A DNA stretch of 64,000 nucleotides from JAGVSV01 sp050952845 (GCA_050952845.1 JBMNLP010000001.1:3162001-3226000); one strand, 5' to 3'; shown: positions 42,487-51,116, counted from the first letter of the stretch. Translations and numbers: made by a program. Notes: generated by a model from the sequence alone, not told the origin.

Positions 42487-43335
42487 GTGAAAATTGGATA
42501 TCTGGTTAACCTGAAACCTGACGATGATTTGGTTGAGGAGTTAAGCCGCGCTAAAGAAATGGGGTTTGACACCATACAGCTCGGCCTTCCCAACACCACC
42601 AACCTGAAGGACAAGAAGCTGGTGTATGAAATCAAGGAAGCCGTCGAAGCCTCCAACCTGCACGTGTCGGAAATTCGAGCCCGATGGTCCGGCCCCATTG
42701 TATGGGATCTCAAGGATGGTCCCGCAACGCTGGGAATTGTGCCGGCTGTATACCGGGACGCACGAATCAAAGATATTTTAGAGTGGAGCGATTTTGCTGA
42801 GTATCTGGGCGTTTCAGTCATCAGCACACATATTGGTTTTCTGCCGATGGATCCCTATCACCCAGATTATAGTGGAACCGTCATTGCACTCAAGCACATC
42901 TGCAATAGCATCAAGAAAAAGAACCAGCTCTTTTACATTGAAACAGGGCAGGAACATCCCATTGGCCTCATGCGGCTCTTTTCAGAGCTTGAAAGCACGG
43001 TCGACAACCTATTCATCAACTTTGACCCGGCTAATCTCTTGATGTATGGCAATGCGAACCCCATCGATGCGCTGCATATGCTCGGCAAGCACGTTCGAGA
43101 AGTTCATGCGAAAGATGGACGCTATCCTGTGGATGGATGGAACTTGGGCGTTGAAACCAAGTTGGGTGAGGGCATGGTCAACTATCCCGCCTTTATACGT
43201 GCGTTGAGAGATGTCGGTTTTGATGGCATTCTATGCATCGAAAATGAACGCACCGAAGCTATCGGTAAAGCAGCCAGGTATAAAGAAATCCTGGAGTCAA
43301 AGCTATATTTAGAGCAACTTCTCTCTGAACTATAA
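42487..43335 (+). CDS. Sugar phosphate isomerase/epimerase-like TIM-barrel protein (paralogue)
   Basis: 282 aa barrel closely similar to the one at 39827-40690. Shared elements: 'RARWSGPIVWDLKDGPATLG', 'STHIGFLPMDPYHPDYSG', and putative metal ligands in 'YIETGQEHP', 'INFDPANLL', 'REVHAKDGRYPV', 'LCIENERT'. Start codon is GTG at 42487 behind AGGAGAG. The permeases follow after 15-23 nt, so it is firmly part of the import operon. Two paralogues suggest consecutive epimerisations or two related substrates (inference). Confidence 0.9.
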   Translation: MKIGYLVNLKPDDDLVEELSRAKEMGFDTIQLGLPNTTNLKDKKLVYEIKEAVEASNLHVSEIRARWSGPIVWDLKDGPATLGIVPAVYRDARIKDILEWSDFAEYLGVSVISTHIGFLPMDPYHPDYSGTVIALKHICNSIKKKNQLFYIETGQEHPIGLMRLFSELESTVDNLFINFDPANLLMYGNANPIDALHMLGKHVREVHAKDGRYPVDGWNLGVETKLGEGMVNYPAFIRALRDVGFDGILCIENERTEAIGKAARYKEILESKLYLEQLLSEL

Positions 43336-43358
43336 ATTATAGATGGGGAGTGTCAGGA

Positions 43359-44303
43359 GTGAAACAGGTGCATTTCAAAAAATCTATGCTTACCCGGTTT
43401 GTCAATGAGCTGCGGCGCAACTATCGCTTGTATGCCTTGGCTGTACCAGGCTTGATTCTTATCCTTACATTCTCTTATATTCCGATGTTAGGGCATATAC
43501 TGGCTTTTAAGCGATATACATTTGTCGGTGGATTGTTTGGCAGCCCGAGCGTTGGGTTTAAGAATTTTGAGTTTTTCTTTGGCAGCAGGGACTGGAAGAC
43601 TGTTACTTTTAACACGTTATTCTTAAACACAGTGTTCATTTTTTCGAACCATTTGACAGCCATCATGTTAGCAATTTTCCTCAATGAAATTAGAAAAACT
43701 TCTATTAAACGCATCTTTCAGTCTCTGATTTTTCTCCCCTATTTTGTTTCATGGCTGGTTGTTTCGCTGATGATATTTGGTTTTCTCAATGCAACAACGG
43801 GCACCATCAATGGCTTATTTGATGTGCTTGGTTTAAAGCGGGTGAACTACTACTTAATACCGGGGGCATGGCGGGTTATCCTGCCGATTGCCTACGTTTG
43901 GAAGTTTGCAGGATACTACTCCATCATCTATCTGGCAGCCATCATTGGAATTCCCAACGATTACTATGAGAGTGCCGCCATCGACGGTGCATCCAGGTGG
44001 CAGCAGGTACGCAAAATCACCCTGCCGCTGATCCGCCCCACAGTCATTGTGTTGGTGCTGATTGCGCTGGGCCGCATCTTCTATGGTGACTTTGGTATGA
44101 TCTATGGCATTGTTGGAGATATTGGCATTCTTTACCCTACCACGGACGTCATTGACACATATTCTTTCCGAACCTTCAGACAGCTTGGTAATTTTGGAAT
44201 GAGCTCAGCAGTAAGCCTATATCAATCCGTCATGGGGTTGATTACCATCCTTATATTCAACACCATCGTACGCAGGATTGAACCTGATTCTTCACTTTTC
44301 TAA
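43359..44303 (+). CDS. Carbohydrate ABC transporter permease (LplB-type)
   Basis: About 314 aa inner-membrane permease. I prefer GTG 43359, 8 nt after GGGGAG; the ORF's first GTG at 43350 has no room for a ribosome site. First membrane segment 'LYALAVPGLILILTFSYIPM', then 'LGHILAFKRYTFVGG'. EAA loop: 'YESAAIDGASRWQQVRKITL'. Ends 'IVRRIEPDSSLF', the usual LplB terminus. Paired with the LplC-type permease 21 nt downstream. Confidence 0.92.
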   Translation: MKQVHFKKSMLTRFVNELRRNYRLYALAVPGLILILTFSYIPMLGHILAFKRYTFVGGLFGSPSVGFKNFEFFFGSRDWKTVTFNTLFLNTVFIFSNHLTAIMLAIFLNEIRKTSIKRIFQSLIFLPYFVSWLVVSLMIFGFLNATTGTINGLFDVLGLKRVNYYLIPGAWRVILPIAYVWKFAGYYSIIYLAAIIGIPNDYYESAAIDGASRWQQVRKITLPLIRPTVIVLVLIALGRIFYGDFGMIYGIVGDIGILYPTTDVIDTYSFRTFRQLGNFGMSSAVSLYQSVMGLITILIFNTIVRRIEPDSSLF

Positions 44304-44324
44304 TTTAAGGAAAGGATACGTTTT

Positions 44325-45239
44325 GTGAAAACGAGCGAACGCAAAAAAACAATGAAACCAAGGTCGGGCATGCGTGTAAAATCCGACTCCGGTTTTGAAA
44401 TGGTCAGCTACATTGCCCTGATTCTGTTTACCCTATTTGCCGCCATACCGTTCTGGTTGGTCATTGCCAACTCATTTGCGACGGAGCAATCCATTGCCGT
44501 GAATGGGTTTGTGTTCTGGCCATCTGAGATTTCACTTGAGGCTTATGATTTTGTTTTTGCCGGGAAACAGATTTACTATAGCTATCGCAACACATTGTTT
44601 TTATTGATCATTGGGGTGCCATCAGCCATGACAGTCACCTGTATGTTTGCCTATGTATTGGCCCATCCCAAGGCCAGATTCAGGCGCAGCCTTTCTTTTT
44701 TCACCTATTTCACCATGCTAATGGGCACTTCGCTGGTAGGCTTCTATATATTGATAGCTACTTGGCTGGGCATCAAGGACACGTATTGGGCACTCACGTT
44801 GCCTCGCTTGCTTCATCCGTTCTATGCATTTATTTTGGTGGCAGCGTTTCGAGATATTCCATACGAAATTTATGAAGCATCCAGCATTGACGGCTCTGGT
44901 GAGCTAAGAACCTTCCTGCGGATTATGCTACCCATTGCCCTGCCCTCGGTGGCAACCATCGGGCTGTTCTTTACCCTGCTCTTCTGGAACGATTGGTGGC
45001 TTGCGCTGTTGTTCATCGACGATTATAAACTGTACCCCTTACAGATGATGCTGAGGAGCCTGATATCGGAAGTGAGTGCAGCCGCTTTCATGGGCGGTGA
45101 AGTATCCAGCGGCATCCTCCCTTCCAACAGTATGAAGATGGCGGTTGTCTGCCTGACCATCGGGCCCATTCTGATTGTTTATCCATATATTCAGCGGTAT
45201 TTCGTCAAAGGGATTGCTGTCGGTGCGGTAAAGGGGTAG
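44325..45239 (+). CDS. Carbohydrate ABC transporter permease (LplC-type)
   Basis: 304 aa inner-membrane permease with a basic 25-residue cytoplasmic N-terminus. GTG start behind AAGGAAAGGA. Membrane segments begin 'YIALILFTLFAAIPFWLVIA'; the EAA loop is 'IYEASSIDGSGELRTFLRIM'. C-terminus 'YFVKGIAVGAVKG' is diagnostic. Last gene of the operon; a hairpin follows within the end of the convergent regulator gene. Confidence 0.93.
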   Translation: MKTSERKKTMKPRSGMRVKSDSGFEMVSYIALILFTLFAAIPFWLVIANSFATEQSIAVNGFVFWPSEISLEAYDFVFAGKQIYYSYRNTLFLLIIGVPSAMTVTCMFAYVLAHPKARFRRSLSFFTYFTMLMGTSLVGFYILIATWLGIKDTYWALTLPRLLHPFYAFILVAAFRDIPYEIYEASSIDGSGELRTFLRIMLPIALPSVATIGLFFTLLFWNDWWLALLFIDDYKLYPLQMMLRSLISEVSAAAFMGGEVSSGILPSNSMKMAVVCLTIGPILIVYPYIQRYFVKGIAVGAVKG

Positions 45240-45256
45240 TGCTGAACGCTTTCTGA

Positions 45257-46405
45257 TTAGCTAGTCAGCGGATTGTCCGGTTTAACAAGGCAATCCGCTT
45301 TGCTGTCATATGCATATCCTTGCAAAAACGCTGTCAACGATCGTTTATCCTCTATTTCAAGCATTTGGTATGCGTTTCGCAAGCGATAGTTAACAGTTCC
45401 CGCCGAAACATACAGGCTTGCGGCAATGCTCTCTATGCTTTTGCCCAACGCAATTTGATCCAGCAACCGCAAGTCCAACGCATCGCAGCGCAGCAAATAC
45501 TCCTCAAAGCGTTTCAACGTCATCTGACTGGTGCCCACCTGAACAGGCAGGCTGCGTTGGTTAAGCCTTGGCGGCTCCAGCAGCATGACAGGAGGATGGC
45601 GCTCAGTACTATCCCTTACGATGATGCGATATGAAATAAACATCCGGATTTTCTCGAGTGCATTGTTCATAGATAACAGATGCCATATCTCAACGGCTAA
45701 GGTGCCCATCTGTTGATAATCCAGGGTTGAGGTCGTTAAGGTGGGTTTTGTTACCTGGCCTATCCGAAAATCACCCGAACCAGCAACATACAAATCCCGG
45801 GGAATGCAAATGCCTTGTTGTTTTGCGCGCGCCATCAATTCAACAGCAACAAAATCGTTTACACAAAGGGCGCCATCATACCGATGAGCGCTTGCAAGGA
45901 AGCGCTCTATGCAGTCAATGACACCTTGATCGCCATAAAAAACATCTTCTTCGGATACTTGAAGCCCGCAGGCAGCAACGCTGTCCAGAAAGGCATCCCT
46001 GCGCGTCATGTCATTGATGTCATGCGATTCATTGCCCACGCTGGCCAGGCGTTTTCTGCCAGCGTGAACAAAGTACCCGACCATGTCCTGAACCAGTCGA
46101 TAGCGGTTCAAAGCCGGACCTGATACATCATCGTCGTCATATTCCTCGGACAACACCCCAAGCAGAATCGATTTGGCACCGAGCCTTCTAAGCAGCTCAA
46201 CCGTTTCGGCTGTCCACTGGGCGCTTAAGCTAACCACCACAGCGGCGCTGCCTGCTTTCATGTCGGGCATGTCCTCCACAGCGGCAACTTTAATTACTTC
46301 TGCCCCATAGCGGGCAGCACCTGTTTCCAGCCCCTTGATGCTTTGCGCACACAGCGCTGAATCCCGGTGGGCTGGTTCAATGAGGGCTACAATCTGCTGT
46401 TTCAA
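45257..46405 (-). CDS. Transcriptional regulator: LacI-type sensor with C-terminal LuxR-like HTH
   Basis: 382 aa. Residues 1-~260 form a periplasmic-binding-like sensor of LacI type ('MKQQIVALIEPAHRD', 'ALNRYRLVQDMVGYFVHAGR', 'RYDGALCVNDFVAVELMARA', 'LYVAGSGDFRIGQVTKPTLT') but lack the usual N-terminal LacI HTH. Residues ~310-365 ('DLRLLDQIALGKSIESIAAS' then 'LYVSAGTVNYRLRNAYQMLE') look like a LuxR/GerE-type HTH. So the order is sensor first, DNA-binding last. It converges on the ABC/epimerase operon, which is its likely target. The ligand is probably a sugar. Confidence 0.82.
   Translation of the reverse strand: MKQQIVALIEPAHRDSALCAQSIKGLETGAARYGAEVIKVAAVEDMPDMKAGSAAVVVSLSAQWTAETVELLRRLGAKSILLGVLSEEYDDDDVSGPALNRYRLVQDMVGYFVHAGRKRLASVGNESHDINDMTRRDAFLDSVAACGLQVSEEDVFYGDQGVIDCIERFLASAHRYDGALCVNDFVAVELMARAKQQGICIPRDLYVAGSGDFRIGQVTKPTLTTSTLDYQQMGTLAVEIWHLLSMNNALEKIRMFISYRIIVRDSTERHPPVMLLEPPRLNQRSLPVQVGTSQMTLKRFEEYLLRCDALDLRLLDQIALGKSIESIAASLYVSAGTVNYRLRNAYQMLEIEDKRSLTAFLQGYAYDSKADCLVKPDNPLTS
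45267..45299 (+). terminator. Hairpin inside 3' end of regulator gene
   Basis: AGCGGATTG and CAATCCGCT, 9-bp stem with a 15-nt loop, 27 nt after the permease stop. No real T-run; may end the plus operon even though it overlaps the convergent coding sequence. Confidence 0.45.
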
Positions 46406-46487
46406 GATGCTCCTTGTTCATTTGTCCATCTCTCCTTTTGCGCCGCTACGCACAAGGCATGAGACACCCCTTGATAGGTAGATAGCT

Positions 46488-46820
46488 CTATGTATGGCGA
46501 TCTTCCTCGTATTCCATCAGCTCCACAATGGCGCCGTCCGGGGTTTGATAAAAGCCCACCACACGACCTGCCACCGAGGGAAAGGGCGGCAGGATCACCC
46601 TGAGCCCTTTCGATTCCTTTTCAATGCTATCCACGCGCCAAGCCACATGGCAGGTATTGCGCAGCAGGTCAGGCACCGGGCTGTCCTCTTCATAGCGCAG
46701 CCATTCAATGCGGAAAGGATGCTGCTGGTGATCGGTCACCCATACCCTGGTTTTGGCAACAAAGCGTTCATTGGGCTGCTTTTCTGTGGTGGTGATGCCG
46801 ACATGATCGAATGTCCTCAT
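46488..46820 (-). CDS. VOC (glyoxalase/bleomycin-resistance) family protein
   Basis: 110 aa single vicinal-oxygen-chelate domain module. Starts 'MRTFDHVGITTTEKQPNERF' with the first metal His ('FDHVGI'), has 'NTCHVAWRVDSIEKE' (second His) and ends 'TPDGAIVELMEYEED' with the metal Glu. Members include lyases, isomerases and dioxygenases; the reaction here is unknown. Its ATG overlaps the tctA stop by 4 nt, so it is translated with the tricarboxylate transporter and may act on the imported acid. Confidence 0.88.
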   Translation of the reverse strand: MRTFDHVGITTTEKQPNERFVAKTRVWVTDHQQHPFRIEWLRYEEDSPVPDLLRNTCHVAWRVDSIEKESKGLRVILPPFPSVAGRVVGFYQTPDGAIVELMEYEEDRHT

Positions 46821-48334
46821 GCGCCCTCCTTTTTTGAGGATAGGCTACGGCGAATGGCTGCCATGCCCTTGCGAAAAAACGCAAACTGCGGCAGCACCAG
46901 CGCCAGGATGAACAGGATGAAGAAGATGCTGATGGGCCGGGTAAAGAAGGGGACGATGCTGCCGTTGTGCAAAATCAGTGCGCGCCGCAAATTTTCATCT
47001 GCCATGTTCCCCAGGATGACCCCCAGCAGGAAAGGCGCCGACGGGTATTTCATGTGGCTGAGCGCTACCCCCAGCAAGCCAAAGATAAACATCAGCTTGA
47101 CATCGAAGATGCGGTTGTTAACCACGAACGCCCCGATAACACAGCATATGAAAATGGTGGGCATCAGAATACGCTGATCTATCTGCAGCACCTTAACGGT
47201 AAGCTTGGACATGTTGGAGGCAATGAGCCACATCAATATGGACGATACTACCATGAACACGACGATGTAGTACAGAAACTCCGGCGTATCCGTCATCAGC
47301 AGCGGGCCCGGCCGGTAACCGTGCATCCAGAACGCTGCCAGCAACACTGCTGCCGGTGCGCTGCCCGGGATGGCCAGGGACAACACCGGGATGATCGCCC
47401 CGCCGATAGCGGCATTGTTGCCGGTTTCAGTGGATACTACCCCGTCGATACAGCCTTTTCCGTACTCTTCCGGATTTTTGGATGATTTTTTCTGCGCCCA
47501 GTAGCTCAGCCAGCCGCCAGTGTCCTCTCCTACCCCGGGGATAGCCCCCATCACTGAACCCAGCACGCTGGAACGCAGCACGTTGAACCAATTGCGCTTC
47601 ATGATGGCAAAACCTTCACGTACGCTGTATTTCTGGGAGGCAACCAGCTCTCGCTTGACAGCGGAGAAGGAGCTGACGATCTCCGGGAAGCCAAACAGGC
47701 CGATCATGACAGGCAGCAGGGAAATGCCGCCCGTCAGGTCCATCACGCCAAAGGTAAACCGGGCAAAGGAGCCCACGGTGTCGCGCCCCACCTGGGAAAC
47801 CAGCAAGCCGATAAACCCCGATATCCACCCTTTGATGGGGCGGCCGCCGCTGGTGAGGTTGCCACAGATCACGATGCCAAACACTGCCAGCAGAAACATC
47901 TCGTGGGAGTTGAATTTGAGCGCTGCGCTGGTGAGCAGCGGCGTGAACAGGATGAGGTACAGCACGCTCAGCATGGTGCCGGAGAAGGAGGAAGCGTTGG
48001 CTACAAAAATTGCCAGGCCCCCCTTCCCCTTGCGGGCGAGCGGATGGCCATCCACAGCCGTGGCGGCAGAGGCCGGTGTGCCTGGGATATTGAGCAATAT
48101 AGCCGACTGACAGCCGCCGGAAATAGACCCGATGTACACACCAATCAGCACCATCACCGCCAGCGGGCCGTCAAATGAATAGGTGAGCCCGGTCAGCAAG
48201 GCGACAGCCATGGTTGCCGTCAGACCCGGCAGCATGCCGAATATCAGGCCCAACAGCACGGATACAAACAATGAAATAAAACCAAAAGGCGTGAAAACAA
48301 CTGCCAGGGCATCTGTTAAATATTGTACAATCAT
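46817..48334 (-). CDS. tctA: Tripartite tricarboxylate transporter, large permease TctA
   Basis: 505 aa inner-membrane protein with about 12 hydrophobic segments, the main channel of a TTT transporter for citrate-like or other carboxylates. Family signatures: 'FGMLPGLTATMAVALLTGLT' near residue 32, 'GGCQSAILLNIPGTPASAAT' near 73, and 'GAIPGVGEDTGGWLSYW' near 262. Length matches TctA (~500). It lies 12 nt after tctB and overlaps the VOC gene by 4 nt. Confidence 0.95.
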   Translation of the reverse strand: MIVQYLTDALAVVFTPFGFISLFVSVLLGLIFGMLPGLTATMAVALLTGLTYSFDGPLAVMVLIGVYIGSISGGCQSAILLNIPGTPASAATAVDGHPLARKGKGGLAIFVANASSFSGTMLSVLYLILFTPLLTSAALKFNSHEMFLLAVFGIVICGNLTSGGRPIKGWISGFIGLLVSQVGRDTVGSFARFTFGVMDLTGGISLLPVMIGLFGFPEIVSSFSAVKRELVASQKYSVREGFAIMKRNWFNVLRSSVLGSVMGAIPGVGEDTGGWLSYWAQKKSSKNPEEYGKGCIDGVVSTETGNNAAIGGAIIPVLSLAIPGSAPAAVLLAAFWMHGYRPGPLLMTDTPEFLYYIVVFMVVSSILMWLIASNMSKLTVKVLQIDQRILMPTIFICCVIGAFVVNNRIFDVKLMFIFGLLGVALSHMKYPSAPFLLGVILGNMADENLRRALILHNGSIVPFFTRPISIFFILFILALVLPQFAFFRKGMAAIRRSLSSKKEGA

Positions 48335-48346
48335 TGTTATCCCTCC

Positions 48347-48934
48347 TTACGGCATGGGCACTGCGAAGGCGAACTGAAACAAGCCTACAATGCCGGCTAC
48401 GCAGAGCGCAGCGATGAAAATCATTTTCAGGGCTGTTTTAAGTGTGCCATCGTAGCGTACAAACACAAGCACAGCCGCCAGCGACAGAAAGGACGCCAAC
48501 CAGAAGGGCAGGCGCCCCAACAGCGCAAACACATAGATGGCAAAGATGACCAACCCGACGATGGCGCGGTGCACGGTATTGCTGCGCACAGTTTGACCGA
48601 AAGACACCTTCAGGCGGCTGATGAAATGGCGCACGCTATCCTGATTGAGCGCTTCCCTGAGCAAACGGACGGACATAATGAGCAAACCGCCGGCAATCAG
48701 CACCGGCATGAAGCCAGCCGACTCGTAGAAGGTAACACGCTGGCGCTGCCAGTAGCCAATGCTGGTGATGATGACGGCAATCGAAACAAGGATCAGAATG
48801 ATGGCTGTCAAAAAATCCAGATGCGCGCGCTTGGCCTCATTCTCTACTTCGATGCCCAGCGCATCCCGCTCTTCCACAGCCGGCTCCGGCTGTATTTCCT
48901 CCAAGGCTGCAGTAGGGTTCTTTTCTGCTGACAT
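48347..48934 (-). CDS. tctB: Tripartite tricarboxylate transporter, small permease TctB
   Basis: About 195 aa with four membrane segments ('FLTAIILILVSIAVIITSIG', 'GFMPVLIAGGLLIMSVRLL', and two near the C-terminus), preceded by an acidic cytoplasmic N-terminus of ~45 residues. Start at ATG 48934 ('MSAEKNPTAALEEI'), 8 nt after GAAAGGA; upstream in-frame ATGs lie in the hairpin region. Typical poorly conserved TctB position between tctC and tctA. Confidence 0.88.
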   Translation of the reverse strand: MSAEKNPTAALEEIQPEPAVEERDALGIEVENEAKRAHLDFLTAIILILVSIAVIITSIGYWQRQRVTFYESAGFMPVLIAGGLLIMSVRLLREALNQDSVRHFISRLKVSFGQTVRSNTVHRAIVGLVIFAIYVFALLGRLPFWLASFLSLAAVLVFVRYDGTLKTALKMIFIAALCVAGIVGLFQFAFAVPMP

Positions 48935-48956
48935 GGGATTCATCCTTTCAAAAGGA

Positions 48957-48985
48957 GCGGGGCACGGCTTTGGGCCGTGCCCCGC
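48957..48985 (-). terminator. Stem-loop between tctC and tctB
   Basis: Perfect 12-bp GC-rich stem (GCGGGGCACGGC and complement) with a 5-nt loop, 30 nt after the tctC stop, followed on the minus strand by TCCTTTTG. Likely limits read-through so the binding protein is made in excess over the membrane parts. Confidence 0.75.
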
Positions 48986-49014
48986 CTGCAATACGGTTCA
49001 GCAATCAAATGAAA

Positions 49015-50019
49015 TCAAGGACGTGGAATGTTGAACTCTTCGGGGGACTTTTCCGCAGCGCCGTTGTCATACAGAATCCATGTTACCATGGAAGCTGTGG
49101 CGTCGCGCAGCGCGTTGGAATCCGCCATATTCAAAGCCTCTAAGATAACGCCCTTCTCATTGGCAAAGTTTTTGGCAGGCTCAGTCTCCGTTGCCTTCAG
49201 GTAAGCGGCTTCCAATACCTGCTTGGCGTTCTCGGGGATATCTGCCGGGAACATCAGGCCAAACGCATCGCCCAGGGGCAGCACCTTCTCCACCTCGGGC
49301 AGGAAGTTTTTGATGGAGGGAATGGTGTAGTCAAGCCCCTCAAAGACAAGGTCATCCTTGGTGAGTGCAGCCAACGCCACCAAGTCGCCTGAACGCAGCA
49401 GGTCAATCATCTCGTTGGACAGCTGGGGCGTGAAGGCAACCTCGCCCGCCAGCGTGGCTGTAACAGCTGCTGCACCGCCGGTATAGGCAATGTGCTTATA
49501 GTTGCCAAAGACCGGATCGACGGACTTGAGCACCTCCATGTTCACATAGCCGGTAGAGCCTACGCCGGCAGTGCCGCCGGTTACCTCACCAGGCTTATCC
49601 TTGAGGGCGTTATATAGGTCGTCAAAGGTTTTGTAGGCGCTGTCCTTGTTAACAGCGATGATGCCAGGCACATAGTAAGCAGCTAAAAAGTCCCAGTCAT
49701 AGGGCGTCCAGTCCGCCAGCCCAAGCACGCCATGGCTGTAGGGCGTGGCATTGGCGATCAGGGTATAGCCGTCATGGGGGGCCAGAATGACGTCGTTCAT
49801 GCCGATGGTGCCGGTGGCGCCAGGTGTATTGACCACGGAGATTTTGACGCCCAATGTCTGCTCCATGTCAGCAGCCAATAAGCGGCCAATCAGGTCGGAG
49901 GAGCCGCCGGCGTTCCACGGAACAACCAGCGTGATGCCTTTGGTGGGATAGTTAGCCTCCCCCAGCGCCGGCAGCATGAGCATTGAGGCAACGAGCAGAA
50001 ACACAAACAGTCTCTTCAT
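49015..50019 (-). CDS. tctC: Tripartite tricarboxylate transporter substrate-binding protein TctC
   Basis: 334 aa exported binding protein of the Bug/TctC family. Signal peptide ~1-22 ('MKRLFVFLLVASMLMLPALG'), no lipobox. Family signatures: 'YPTKGITLVVPWNAGGSSDL' right after the signal peptide, 'VNTPGATGTIGMNDVILAPH', and 'GGTAGVGSTGYVNMEVLKS'. First gene of the operon, with promoter and palindromes upstream. The ligand is a carboxylate of unknown identity. Confidence 0.95.
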   Translation of the reverse strand: MKRLFVFLLVASMLMLPALGEANYPTKGITLVVPWNAGGSSDLIGRLLAADMEQTLGVKISVVNTPGATGTIGMNDVILAPHDGYTLIANATPYSHGVLGLADWTPYDWDFLAAYYVPGIIAVNKDSAYKTFDDLYNALKDKPGEVTGGTAGVGSTGYVNMEVLKSVDPVFGNYKHIAYTGGAAAVTATLAGEVAFTPQLSNEMIDLLRSGDLVALAALTKDDLVFEGLDYTIPSIKNFLPEVEKVLPLGDAFGLMFPADIPENAKQVLEAAYLKATETEPAKNFANEKGVILEALNMADSNALRDATASMVTWILYDNGAAEKSPEEFNIPRP

Positions 50020-50040
50020 AATGAGAAACCTCCTTTATTC

Positions 50041-50068
50041 TATGCGGCGCATAGATGCGCTTCGCATC
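50041..50068 (-). promoter_or_regulatory. Two adjacent palindromes in the tctC leader
   Basis: TATGCG-G-CGCATA (50041-50053) and GATGCG-CTT-CGCATC (50054-50068) lie back to back, sharing ATGCG/CGCAT half-sites, just downstream of the predicted transcript start. They fit a repressor operator pair; small RNA hairpins are the alternative. Confidence 0.55.
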
Positions 50069-50077
50069 AATAACTAT

Positions 50078-50106
50078 ATTATATAAGACAATTCCAACCA
50101 ATACAA
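50078..50106 (-). promoter_or_regulatory. Promoter of tctCBA-VOC operon
   Basis: On the minus strand: TTGTAT, 17-nt spacer, perfect TATAAT, about 60 nt before the tctC start. Confidence 0.75.
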
Positions 50107-50167
50107 GCCCAAACTGCTCAGGAGCAGCAATTCGTAAGCGATTGGCTTGGAATATTTAGTAAAACAC

Positions 50168-50196
50168 TTGAATAGAAAGGTTTGTATATGTATACT
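50168..50196 (+). promoter_or_regulatory. Promoter of the cytochrome gene
   Basis: TTGAAT, 17-nt spacer, TATACT. Transcription would begin near 50203, downstream of the first in-frame ATG (50147), which supports the start at 50234. Confidence 0.7.
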
Positions 50197-50233
50197 GAGA
50201 CAAATTAAATGCAAAGAGAGGTTCGTTATAGAA

Positions 50234-51001
50234 ATGAAAAAGAGGCTGATAGGATTAACCATCGTTTTAATTTGGATGTTGAGCCTTCCCATCGGATATG
50301 TGATCCACCTCCGGGACGTCCCGCCACCCATGGCGGCTAACCCGCGCCCTCTGACCTATCAATTTGTGTCAGAGGAAAGGGCAGCAAGCTTTGAAGAGGT
50401 TAAAAATGCTGACAACTGGTCAGAGCAATACCCCCATGTTGTTGCATCGTTCAGTAGGGGAGGGGAAGCCAGCCGGGAAGATATAGATCAATATGGTGTA
50501 TTTGCTCAAAATGGCCATTCTATCCTGGAGCAAACTTTTTTTGCAGCCTACCCGGACACACCTGAGAGTTTTTCGGTGGCTTGCCTGGCCTGCCACTCAT
50601 CCGGATACGAATGGGCTTATGAAGCATATGGCGACGACGTGCTGGATATCGTGTGGGCAAATGTAAAGGCTGATCATCCCGGCATGGATTTCTGGTCCTG
50701 CTGCCAGTGCCATGGCAACAAACCCGGAGAAATTCTGACAACCAATGCCATCTACTCCGGCAGGATTACGGACGACATCCCAAACTTTGCACCGGGAGAA
50801 GCAGTCTGTGCCCAGTGCCATACTGTATTTACAGGCCTGGAAGCGCTCACATCAGACCTTGAAGGCGTGTATGATGTCCACAAAAACGGCTACGATGTGG
50901 ACGGCTACACCCGCCAGCGTGAAAATGATCCGGGCAAATACCAGCAGCGGGACTACAGCACCGGCTTCCTCATGGGAAAAGCCAAAGCGCTTAAAGGGTA
51001 A
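50234..51001 (+). CDS. Membrane-anchored or exported triheme c-type cytochrome
   Basis: 255 aa from ATG 50234 ('MKKRLIGLTIVLIWMLSL'), which gives a signal anchor of ~22 residues. Three heme-binding CxxCH motifs: CLACH (~117), CCQCH (~156), CAQCH (~192). The region 'WSEQYPHVVASFSRGGEA' and heme spacing faintly resemble the N-terminal half of pentaheme nitrite reductase NrfA, but the protein is half that size. No heme lyase or quinol oxidase gene is nearby. It probably carries electrons to an extracytoplasmic reductase, perhaps the flavocytochrome-type enzyme at 59155 (inference). Confidence 0.85.
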   Translation: MKKRLIGLTIVLIWMLSLPIGYVIHLRDVPPPMAANPRPLTYQFVSEERAASFEEVKNADNWSEQYPHVVASFSRGGEASREDIDQYGVFAQNGHSILEQTFFAAYPDTPESFSVACLACHSSGYEWAYEAYGDDVLDIVWANVKADHPGMDFWSCCQCHGNKPGEILTTNAIYSGRITDDIPNFAPGEAVCAQCHTVFTGLEALTSDLEGVYDVHKNGYDVDGYTRQRENDPGKYQQRDYSTGFLMGKAKALKG

Positions 51002-51063
51002 CCGCACGCAGCACAGCTAAAGGCTCAACATGACGATGCGTTAGTTTTATGTCAATATAAATA

Positions 51064-51092
51064 AAGGGGCTGCAGCAAAGGTGCAGCCCCTT
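51064..51092. terminator. Bidirectional intrinsic terminator
   Basis: Perfect 11-bp stem AAGGGGCTGCA/TGCAGCCCCTT with a 7-nt loop. On the minus strand TTTATTTAT follows, and on the plus strand TTG. It lies between the converging cytochrome and binding-protein genes. Confidence 0.8.
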
Positions 51093-51116
51093 GTGATCCG
51101 CTTGGAAACAGTTGGC

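Noticed and set aside
41808..42827. 339-codon minus-strand open frame
   Set aside because: Lies across the 3' end of a binding-protein gene, its hairpin and the next gene; composition and lack of motifs mark it as a shadow.
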